In this document: positions 1 through 6,025 of the stretch, piece by piece
How positions within the stretch are numbered: the stretch's first letter is position 1
Layout of the letters: the number at the start of each line of letters is the position of its first letter
Source: Caldifarciminota bacterium
GTDB taxonomy: Bacteria > Hydrothermota > Hydrothermia > B15-G9 > WFZT01
Length of the DNA stretch: 6,260 nt
Assembly (NCBI GenBank): GCA_026986235.1
Contig: JALSOY010000262.1
Location: 1-6,260 of the forward strand
Direction of reading: 5' to 3'
Made by a program: the position numbers and the translations under genes
Notes under the pieces: model-generated
What the model was told of the DNA's origin: nothing
The model's database searches: none
What the model saw: the letters and a program-made list of their open reading frames with translations, nothing else

Positions 1-766
1 GCATCTTCAGCTGATCTCTGTCTGCTGGTGCGAGAGGGCCCGCCACAGTGGCAGTCACCTTCATCAGGCTAAGAGGTATCCTGACGATGGGTTGCCACGC
101 ACCGGTAACTTTTTTAATTCTTACCATGAACTCAAGATATGTAACTTTGTCGGGTCCACACGCTCCAAAAATCCCCTTGATACCCTGCAACATGGATCTC
201 CTAGCAAGTTCAACGAGATCACCCACGAAGATCGGCTGTACAGAGTACGATCCATCACCAATAACCGGCAGGAGAGGAGAAAATCTTAAAATTTTTTTAA
301 TCATCTTGACGAAATCGCCATCGGGTCCGAGAACAAAGGATGGTCTCAAAATGACATATTCGAGTCCACTTGAAACGATTTCCTCTTCTGCCTTTCTTTT
401 TGTAATCATGTAAGGTGTGTCAGCGTTGCCTGCTGCCGAAATGTGGAGGAAGCCCGTGGCACCGCTCCTTTTTGCAAGTTCTATAAGGTTTTTTACTCCT
501 CTGTAGTGCACATTCTCAAACTTCTTGTCCCGGGTTTCCTTGATTATCCCAACAAAATTTACAACATAATCGTAAGAACCTCTGATGTTCTTTATACTCT
601 CGTCGTCAATTCTACAGGGTCTGTAGATCATGATTTTGGGGGAACTGATTCGGGGCAACCTTCTGTTGACGCAGAGATCTATTCTTTCAAAATGGTCATC
701 GTAAACGATATTTTTTAGAAAGTGAGAGCCTATAAAACCCGTACCACCTGCGACGAAAATCTTCAT
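1..766 (-). CDS. NDUFA9-like NAD(P)-binding SDR-family protein, C-terminus cut by window edge
   Basis: The minus strand reads open from ATG at 766 to base 1, giving 255 residues with no stop. The N-terminus MKIFVAGGTGFIGSH carries the GxxGxxG dinucleotide-binding motif (G7, G10, G13) of extended/atypical short-chain dehydrogenases. Next come VVNFVGII (68-75), a stretch typical of the NDUFA9-like branch, HISAAG (108-113) and a Y-x-x-x-K pair (Y119, K123). After these come LRPSFVLGP (140-148) and QPIFVGDLVE (177-186). The end, PLAPADRDQLKM, resembles the last part of this family, so probably only some 40 residues are missing. These proteins are cytosolic and bind NAD(P). Bacterial members are often labelled complex I NDUFA9 subunit family or nucleoside-diphosphate-sugar epimerase, but no respiratory complex I gene is present here and the substrate is unknown. 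The start is fixed by a strong ribosome binding site nine bases upstream. It is transcribed divergently from the propeller operon, so co-regulation is possible but not shown. Confidence 0.9.
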   Translation of the reverse strand, partial: MKIFVAGGTGFIGSHFLKNIVYDDHFERIDLCVNRRLPRISSPKIMIYRPCRIDDESIKNIRGSYDYVVNFVGIIKETRDKKFENVHYRGVKNLIELAKRSGATGFLHISAAGNADTPYMITKRKAEEEIVSSGLEYVILRPSFVLGPDGDFVKMIKKILRFSPLLPVIGDGSYSVQPIFVGDLVELARRSMLQGIKGIFGACGPDKVTYLEFMVRIKKVTGAWQPIVRIPLSLMKVTATVAGPLAPADRDQLKM

Positions 767-771
767 CTTTT

Positions 772-780
772 ATCACCTCC
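772..780 (-). promoter_or_regulatory. Ribosome binding site of the NDUFA9-like gene
   Basis: On the minus strand GGAGGTGAT lies nine bases (counted from GGAGG) before the ATG at 766. It is a nine-base match to the complement of the usual 16S 3' end, and it fixes the start of the leftward gene. Confidence 0.85.
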
Positions 781-786
781 CTGAAA

Positions 787-792
787 ATTTTA
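787..792 (-). promoter_or_regulatory. Possible -10 box for the leftward gene
   Basis: The minus strand reads TAAAAT about 20 bases before the ATG at 766 and seven bases before the ribosome binding site. This would give a short leader. No good -35 match is seen at the expected distance, so the call is weak. The same hexamer occurs as the candidate -10 of the rightward gene. Confidence 0.25.
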
Positions 793-856
793 GAGTATTG
801 TGTGTGTTCTTTGGAGAGGGATCCCCGTGTTTCCCTTTTAATGGAAGGAGATTTTT

Positions 857-877
857 ATGGCTTTCCCCCGAAAATGA
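857..877 (+). other. Six-codon mini-ORF with its own Shine-Dalgarno site, upstream of the propeller gene
   Basis: ATG at 857 starts M-A-F-P-R-K followed by TGA at 875-877. GGAAGGAG at 843-850 lies six bases before it, a better ribosome binding site than the propeller gene itself has. It ends 49 bases before the ATG at 927. It could be a leader peptide if transcription starts upstream of 840, or it could be chance. A second, overlapping 13-codon frame from ATG 841 to TAG 880-882 has no visible ribosome binding site. Confidence 0.2.
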
Positions 878-914
878 GGTAGGCTTCCCGTTTCATTGAT
901 TGAGTTTTTGGGTG

Positions 915-920
915 TAAAAT
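915..920 (+). promoter_or_regulatory. Candidate -10 box placing the transcription start at the ATG of the propeller gene
   Basis: TAAAAT at 915-920 differs from the consensus TATAAT at one base. The usual start of transcription, seven bases past its last base, would be base 927, which is the A of the first ATG. A -35 box at 17-bp spacing would be TTCATT (892-897), a poor match; TTGATT (896-901) is better in sequence but only 13 bases away. The promoter is therefore plausible but unproven. Confidence 0.35.
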
Positions 921-926
921 AAAAAA

Positions 927-3122
927 ATGATGGAGCTGATTTTACTACTTCTGGGTTTTTATACCTCCTGGCAGACCTTTTACAATTCAGAAATGATCCT
1001 CGATGCCTGCAGAGTGAGAGATACCCTTTACCTCGCAACCAATGGAGGAATTCTGAAAACCCAGCTGGATGATACCCTGAAAGTCCTTTACAGGTACACA
1101 AACCTTGACGGCCTGAGGTCACCTGTAATAAATTCGATAAAGTCAGACGACCGGGGGAATCTGTGGGCCATCAGTGATCACCACCTTTACTTTAAACCCT
1201 CCACCGGTTCCCTTTTTACAGAGTATCCGGGCCTTCCATTGAACGATAGTTTATCCTGGATTGAACTAAGGGGAGATTGGGTGTTTATCAGCACAGACCT
1301 GAGGATAATAAAGATCGATACGAGGGGCACCCCTGCGGAATTTGATGATGATCTCGTATATCACTACCTTTTAAGTGACCTTGGAGCTGGAAGTGCTGCT
1401 AAAAGGGTGCGGATTTTTGGAGATACAATCTACATCGTAACCGGATCGGCCCTATCCTACGCGCAGGTTGAGAATTTCCCGAACGATCTTGTCGTGGTAC
1501 CCATTGACAGTCTTCCTGCCGGCAATCCAGGGGAGATCAGGGACTTTGTAAAGATCGGGAATATTCAGGCGTTCCTCGCCAATAATTCGGTTATTTTTAG
1601 AGATTTTCAGGGCACCTGGAAAGTGATCCAGTGGGCTTACCTTGGGAATGATCGGGTCTGGTTCTGCTGTTACAACACCATTTCACCGGCTGATACAGGT
1701 ATATTTGTCGGTCTCGGCGGGCTTATCGCCCGGGGAAATAGATTCCTGAGAAAACTTCCTGTCGCTTTTATTGATACAACAGGTAGAGCAACTGTCTTCA
1801 GCCCTGATACCATCCTGTGTAATTCAGACTATGTTCACATTTCAGCCGTGATTCCTTTTGCCGGTAAAACGATAATCGGAACGGTGTGTAACCAGAGCAG
1901 TAGTATAAACCATAACAACAGGAAGTCCGGCGGAATCACATGGATTTACGACAACGGATGGAGGTCTCAGAGACTCGGTCTTCTGGAAAATAACTTTATA
2001 TCGGGAATAAAAAAAACACCCGACGGTAAGATCTGGATTTACTCCTCTTATTACAAAATCCCCACCTATTCATCGAGACTATTTGTGTACGACCATGGCA
2101 CATTCATGCCCGTGGGAGACTTTAACCATGGATACAGCGTGGATCTCGTGCTTGACGCTGAAGTTGATAGGGATGGGAATGTGTGGGTTGCTACAAACGG
2201 GAACGGAGTTTTTAAGTTCGACTCTGAGGGTAACCTCCTCGAACACATGTTCTCAGGTGAGTCTATAAGGTCTATTGGTTTTACCAGTCGAGGGGACCTT
2301 ATTTATACCAGTAACGACGGGACCTTTGTTCGTACGGATAACGGAGAAGTCGCCCTCTGTCCTCTCACTCGTGTACTTTCCATATCAACTGACGGAGATG
2401 GAAATATATGGATTGGAGATGAGAATGACGGATTTATCGTATTTGATGAAAATTACAATACTCTCGTCACTTCGTCTGATTTTCCTGCCATATCCCGTAT
2501 TACAGTCAGAAATATCGTCCACATAAGCGAGACCCATTATATTGCCACCACAGAGGGCATAGTTCTGATGGAGGGACTTTCTTTTAAAGGGAAGATTCTT
2601 CCCGATGTCTGGGTTTACAGTCTCGATGTCGATCCTGCGGGATATCTCTGGGCTCTGAGTATTTCTGGAATATATGTGATAGATACGAGAGACAACTCTA
2701 TAAAGGCCTTTTTCTCTTCCCTCAACAGCGGATTCCCTGTCCAATCCATGGGGAGGGACAGACCGTTTGATTTTATGACAATAAGGGACGACATTCTGGT
2801 TGATCCAGAGAGGGGATCAGTCTGGGTGGGTACACCTTCTGGCCTATCCCGTGTTCAGGTCAACCTTTACGAAAATTACGGGATAGTCCCCGGAGTCCTG
2901 AAGGTGATCCCCTCGCCTGTGAGGCCGGGTGACGATTACATTACTATATCTGGAATAAACGGGGATGAGCCGGTATTTTTGTACAGGATAGACGGAGCAA
3001 GGGTAAAAGTGGAGTTCATTCGGGGAGATGGGTTTGTGAGATTCAGGACCGACAAACTCTCACCCGGAACCTACTTTTTCCTTGCAGGCGATAAGAAAGT
3101 TTCCTTTTCCGTTATAAAATAG
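927..3122 (+). CDS. Secreted two-component-regulator-type beta-propeller protein with type IX-like C-terminal sorting domain
   Basis: This 731-residue protein begins with a short hydrophobic segment (residues 4-12, LILLLLGFY) that probably serves as a signal peptide, although it has no lysine or arginine before it. From W15 it consists of propeller strands of the Reg_prop kind, each with a D-x-x-G-x-[ILV]-W core: DDRGNLWAIS (74-83), TPDGKIWIYS (364-373), DRDGNVWVATNGNGVFKFD (414-432), DGDGNIWIGDENDGFIVFD (489-507), DPAGYLWALSISGIYVID (569-586) and DPERGSVWVGTPSGL (626-640). More divergent blades lie between them. Residues 650-731 form a small beta domain with PSPVRPGDDYITIS (662-675), LYRIDGARVK (685-694) and LSPGTYFFLAG (711-721). 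This pattern matches type IX secretion C-terminal domains, as I remember them, in layout. No histidine kinase or other output domain follows, so this is probably a surface or secreted sensor or structural protein, not an intact hybrid kinase. An in-frame TAA at 915-917 rules out an upstream start. ATG at 930 is an equally good alternative, and neither has a ribosome binding site. First gene of the run. Confidence 0.85.
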   Translation: MMELILLLLGFYTSWQTFYNSEMILDACRVRDTLYLATNGGILKTQLDDTLKVLYRYTNLDGLRSPVINSIKSDDRGNLWAISDHHLYFKPSTGSLFTEYPGLPLNDSLSWIELRGDWVFISTDLRIIKIDTRGTPAEFDDDLVYHYLLSDLGAGSAAKRVRIFGDTIYIVTGSALSYAQVENFPNDLVVVPIDSLPAGNPGEIRDFVKIGNIQAFLANNSVIFRDFQGTWKVIQWAYLGNDRVWFCCYNTISPADTGIFVGLGGLIARGNRFLRKLPVAFIDTTGRATVFSPDTILCNSDYVHISAVIPFAGKTIIGTVCNQSSSINHNNRKSGGITWIYDNGWRSQRLGLLENNFISGIKKTPDGKIWIYSSYYKIPTYSSRLFVYDHGTFMPVGDFNHGYSVDLVLDAEVDRDGNVWVATNGNGVFKFDSEGNLLEHMFSGESIRSIGFTSRGDLIYTSNDGTFVRTDNGEVALCPLTRVLSISTDGDGNIWIGDENDGFIVFDENYNTLVTSSDFPAISRITVRNIVHISETHYIATTEGIVLMEGLSFKGKILPDVWVYSLDVDPAGYLWALSISGIYVIDTRDNSIKAFFSSLNSGFPVQSMGRDRPFDFMTIRDDILVDPERGSVWVGTPSGLSRVQVNLYENYGIVPGVLKVIPSPVRPGDDYITISGINGDEPVFLYRIDGARVKVEFIRGDGFVRFRTDKLSPGTYFFLAGDKKVSFSVIK

Positions 3123-3131
3123 GAGGTGATC
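3121..3131 (+). promoter_or_regulatory. Very strong ribosome binding site overlapping the propeller stop codon
   Basis: AGGAGGTGATC is an 11-base match to the complement of the usual bacterial 16S 3' end. Its first two bases are the last two of the TAG stop of the propeller gene. GGAGG ends eight bases before GTG 3135, which decides the start of the receiver gene. GTG at 3126 lies inside this site and cannot be used at the same time. Confidence 0.85.
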
Positions 3132-3134
3132 GAG

Positions 3135-3512
3135 GTGAGTAAGAGGAAAAAGATCCTGTTTGTGGACGATGAGAAAAATCTTTTGCTTCTTTATAAAAAA
3201 GAGTTTGAAAAAGAGGACTACGAGGTTTTAACTGCCACCAGTGCAGAGGAGGGACTTGCCTTACTTGAAGAGAACCCGGACATAGACATTGTCGTACTTG
3301 ATATCAAGATGAGAGGGATGTCCGGACTTGAGGCCCTCGCCAGGATTGCAAGGGAGAGAAAAGATATTGGCCTCGTGCTTTCCACTGCCTACTCTTCTTT
3401 CCAGGAGGACTTTACCTCCTGGCTCGCTGATGCCTACATAGTTAAATCCCCTGACTTCATAACAGAACTCAAAATGGAGATTAAAAGAATTCTGGAGGAG
3501 AAGAGAAAATGA
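3135..3512 (+). CDS. Stand-alone response regulator receiver domain (CheY-like), GTG start
   Basis: The product is 125 residues and contains only a receiver domain. ILFVDDE near the N-terminus supplies the acidic pocket (D11, D12). VVLDIKMRGMSG holds the phosphoacceptor D56 and the beta3-alpha3 loop. LSTAYS gives the switch Ser/Thr (T84), and YIVKSPDF holds the conserved lysine K104; the usual K-P pair is K-S here, which is common in single-domain regulators. All residues needed for phosphorylation are present. There is no DNA-binding or enzymatic output domain, so it should act by binding a partner. The longest frame begins at GTG 3126, but that codon lies inside the ribosome binding site. 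GTG 3135 has ideal spacing and gives a normal MSKRKKILFVDDE start. The gene follows the propeller gene by 12 bases and overlaps the next gene by four (ATGA). No histidine kinase is visible in the window, so the phosphodonor is unknown. Confidence 0.93.
   Translation: MSKRKKILFVDDEKNLLLLYKKEFEKEDYEVLTATSAEEGLALLEENPDIDIVVLDIKMRGMSGLEALARIARERKDIGLVLSTAYSSFQEDFTSWLADAYIVKSPDFITELKMEIKRILEEKRK
3494..3500 (+). promoter_or_regulatory. Ribosome binding site of the nucleotidyltransferase fusion, inside the receiver gene
   Basis: GGAGGAG sits in the last codons of the receiver gene, eight bases before ATG 3509. It supports independent as well as coupled initiation at the ATGA overlap. Confidence 0.8.
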
Positions 3513-6025
3513 AAGCCATCATTCTTGCCGGAGGGTTTGGGACGAGAATTAAGCCTCTGACCGTAAATACTCCAAAGCCCATGCTTCCCCTGGTTAATAG
3601 ACCCATACTCGTCCATGTTATTGAACTTCTGAAAAGGCACGGTATCGAAGAAATCGTGATGCTTCTCTACTACTTCCCTGACATAATTAAGAACTACTTT
3701 GGAGACGGATCGGACTTTGATGTGAAAATACATTATCTGATACCCGATAGAGATTATGGAACGGCAGGGGCGGTGAGATTTGCAAGAGACCTTGTGGGGG
3801 AGGATAGAGCCCTCGTTATAAGCGGTGATCTCCTGACGGATTTTGACCTTGGAAAGTTGATCAAGGATCACACTTATAGGAAGTCAGAGGCAACCATTGC
3901 CCTGACCAGGGTCTCAAATCCACTACAGTTTGGAATTGTCATAACGGACGAGAATGGGAAAATTTTGAAGTTCCTCGAAAAACCCACATGGGGTGAGGTT
4001 TTTTCTGACACCATAAACACAGGGATCTATGTGCTGGAGCCTGTGGTTTTTGACTATATTCCCAATACAGAGTACGACTTTTCTAAGGATCTTTTTCCAT
4101 GGATGCTTCATAATGGCAAGCCTTTGTTTGGATCCATACTTAACGGCTACTGGAGGGACATCGGAGACACGGACTCATATCGGTTTGCCCATTACGACAT
4201 CTTTGAAGGGAAGGTGCAGATAGATGTTCCCGGTAAAAAGCTCAACCTCATCGGTCGCGATGTCAGGATCGGTGAGGAGGTTTCCATCGGTGAGGATGTG
4301 AAATTCCGTGGAACCGTTGTTCTGGGAAATAATACGCGTGTGAAGAGCGGAGCTCAGATATGGAATTCCTCAATAGGGAATAACTGCATCATCGGGCAAA
4401 ATGTTGTGGTTGAAAATGCCATCATCTGGGACAATGTTTACATAGACGACGGAGCTGTTATCACCGGTGCAGTAATCGGGAACAGTGTAAGGATTTCGAA
4501 AAATGTCAGGATTGAAGAGGGGGCAGTGATAGCCGACGAGACGACTGTGGGAAGGGGAGCAGTTGTAAAAGAAGGAGTGAAAATCTGGCCGCGCAAGATC
4601 GTTGAAGAAGGTGCCGTGGTATCATCGAACCTTGTGTGGGGTGAAAAATGGAGAAAGAGCCTGTTTGAAGGGGCAAAGGTTATAGGACTTACCAACATTG
4701 AAATTACGCCTGAATTTGCGGCAAAATTGGGGGCCGCTTACGGCACGATTTTGCCCAAAGGTGAATATGTGCTGATGGGAAGAGACTCTCACCCTGCCTC
4801 AAGGATGCTCAGGCGCGCCTTTATGGGTGGTCTCGCCTCCACCGGCGTAAATGTCAGGGACGCAAGAATGACGCCCATCCCGGTTTTCAACTACAAGATC
4901 CAGTCCGTGGGAGAAATCGGTGGCGTATTTTTCAGACAGTCTCAGGACGATCCACCATCCACGGAGATCATCTTCTTTGACAAAAACGGTATGGAAATAG
5001 CCCCCGGTACGGCAAAGTCAATAGAAAGGATATTCTTCAGGGAAGACTTCAGAAGGGTGCACTACAACGAGAGCGGTGAGATTCACACAATGGAGAGGAT
5101 TTTTGACTATTACAAAGAGGCCTACATTAAAAACCTGAATGCAAAGGAGATAAAAACCCGTGGATACAAACTCGTAATCGACTTCTCTCACGGGTCTGTT
5201 TCCCAGTTTTTCCCCGAGATTTTGAACGAGATTGGAGTCGATTTCATAGGCCTCAATGCTTACATTGACATAACAAGACTTGCAAAACCCGAAAATGAGG
5301 TAAGAAGACACCTCGAACAGCTGTCAACCATACTGAAATCCCTGAAAGTTGACCTCGGCTTTTACCTTTTCCCTTCCGGGACAAAACTGATGTTAGTTGA
5401 CGAGAAGGGAAGGATTCACACCGATCTTGACCTCCTACACCTCCTTGCCTTCCTGTTCATCAAACACTTTAAAAAATCCAGAATTGCAGTCCCCAACTTT
5501 GCGTCCTCTGTTCTTGAAAAGCTTGCAAAAGAGCATGAAGTCGAGGTGGAAAGAATACCTGCAACCACACGGGAAATGTTTGAGTATGCCAGAAAGAAAA
5601 ATGCAGTTTTCGTGGGATCAGGTGGCGGTGAATTCATTATCCCTGATTTTCTCTTCTCACCTGATGCCATGTACATGATTGGCAAGATTCTTGAACTTCT
5701 TTCCAGGGATAACCAGACTCTGGCTGATCTGTACGATGAGCTACCGGAGATCCACCTCCATGTCAAAAAGTTTTCATGCCCTGTGGATCTCAAGGGAACC
5801 GTTATGAGGCTCATGAGTGAACTCGCAAGATTTGAGGAATCCTCCCTTCTCGATGGAGTAAAAATATTCTACGACGATTCCTGGGTGATGCTCCGGCCTG
5901 ATCCTTACAAGCCTTATGTCTATCTCTATGTCGAGGCCAGCTCTGAAGAAAAGGCAACCCAACTCCTTTCGGATTTTGAAGAAAGGGTGAAAACATGGAT
6001 CAAAATCGGTAAAAGTGAAAAATGA
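3509..6025 (+). CDS. Mannose-1-phosphate guanylyltransferase / left-handed beta-helix / degenerate phosphohexomutase fusion
   Basis: This 838-residue cytosolic protein has three parts. Residues 1-235 are a sugar-phosphate nucleotidyltransferase: LAGGFGTRIKPLT (6-18) binds the nucleotide, PKPM (22-25) follows, GTAGA (84-88) and SGD (105-107, D107 the likely metal ligand) complete the site, with FLEKP (155-159) and NTGIYVLEP (170-178) contacting sugar. It probably makes GDP-mannose from GTP and mannose 1-phosphate for glycan synthesis, though another NDP-sugar is possible. Residues 245-375 are hexapeptide repeats forming a left-handed beta-helix. Residues 380-838 have the fold order of alpha-D-phosphohexomutases, joined through ITPEFAAKLGAAYG (399-412), a stretch I recall from the cyanobacterial fusion family of similar length. 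The mutase signatures are altered: the TASHNP serine loop is RQSQDDP (476-482, S478 kept), the DGDGDR metal loop is FPSGTK (621-626), the sugar loop reads GGGEF (705-709) and the RPSGTEP phosphate loop is RPDPYKP (796-802). Mutase activity is therefore doubtful. It overlaps both neighbours by four bases, so its synthesis is probably coupled to the receiver protein. Confidence 0.92.
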   Translation: MKAIILAGGFGTRIKPLTVNTPKPMLPLVNRPILVHVIELLKRHGIEEIVMLLYYFPDIIKNYFGDGSDFDVKIHYLIPDRDYGTAGAVRFARDLVGEDRALVISGDLLTDFDLGKLIKDHTYRKSEATIALTRVSNPLQFGIVITDENGKILKFLEKPTWGEVFSDTINTGIYVLEPVVFDYIPNTEYDFSKDLFPWMLHNGKPLFGSILNGYWRDIGDTDSYRFAHYDIFEGKVQIDVPGKKLNLIGRDVRIGEEVSIGEDVKFRGTVVLGNNTRVKSGAQIWNSSIGNNCIIGQNVVVENAIIWDNVYIDDGAVITGAVIGNSVRISKNVRIEEGAVIADETTVGRGAVVKEGVKIWPRKIVEEGAVVSSNLVWGEKWRKSLFEGAKVIGLTNIEITPEFAAKLGAAYGTILPKGEYVLMGRDSHPASRMLRRAFMGGLASTGVNVRDARMTPIPVFNYKIQSVGEIGGVFFRQSQDDPPSTEIIFFDKNGMEIAPGTAKSIERIFFREDFRRVHYNESGEIHTMERIFDYYKEAYIKNLNAKEIKTRGYKLVIDFSHGSVSQFFPEILNEIGVDFIGLNAYIDITRLAKPENEVRRHLEQLSTILKSLKVDLGFYLFPSGTKLMLVDEKGRIHTDLDLLHLLAFLFIKHFKKSRIAVPNFASSVLEKLAKEHEVEVERIPATTREMFEYARKKNAVFVGSGGGEFIIPDFLFSPDAMYMIGKILELLSRDNQTLADLYDELPEIHLHVKKFSCPVDLKGTVMRLMSELARFEESSLLDGVKIFYDDSWVMLRPDPYKPYVYLYVEASSEEKATQLLSDFEERVKTWIKIGKSEK

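Noticed and set aside
48..718. Plus-strand frames of 121, 65 and 91 residues
   Set aside because: They are antisense to the well-supported NDUFA9-like gene and show no protein-family motifs.
781..793. Near-palindrome CTGAAAATTTTAG as an operator
   Set aside because: It is short, imperfect and A/T-only in the core. It overlaps the candidate leftward -10 box and cannot be told from chance.
838..1122. 94-residue minus-strand frame across the intergenic region and the propeller start
   Set aside because: It overlaps the propeller gene's coding frame, has no ribosome binding site and shows no recognisable protein motif.
3126..3134. Longer start (GTG 3126) for the receiver gene
   Set aside because: The codon lies inside the Shine-Dalgarno site. 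GTG 3135 has ideal spacing, and the family does not need the extra residues.
4250..4340. Apparent direct repeats of GGTGAGGA
   Set aside because: They encode successive turns of the left-handed beta-helix (IGEEVSIGEDV) and are protein-level repeats, not a DNA element.
4438..4698. Minus-strand frame of 86 residues rich in Thr, Ala, Pro and Ser
   Set aside because: It is the antisense shadow of the hexapeptide repeats; its low-complexity make-up reflects repeated GGA/GTG/GAA-rich codons on the other strand.
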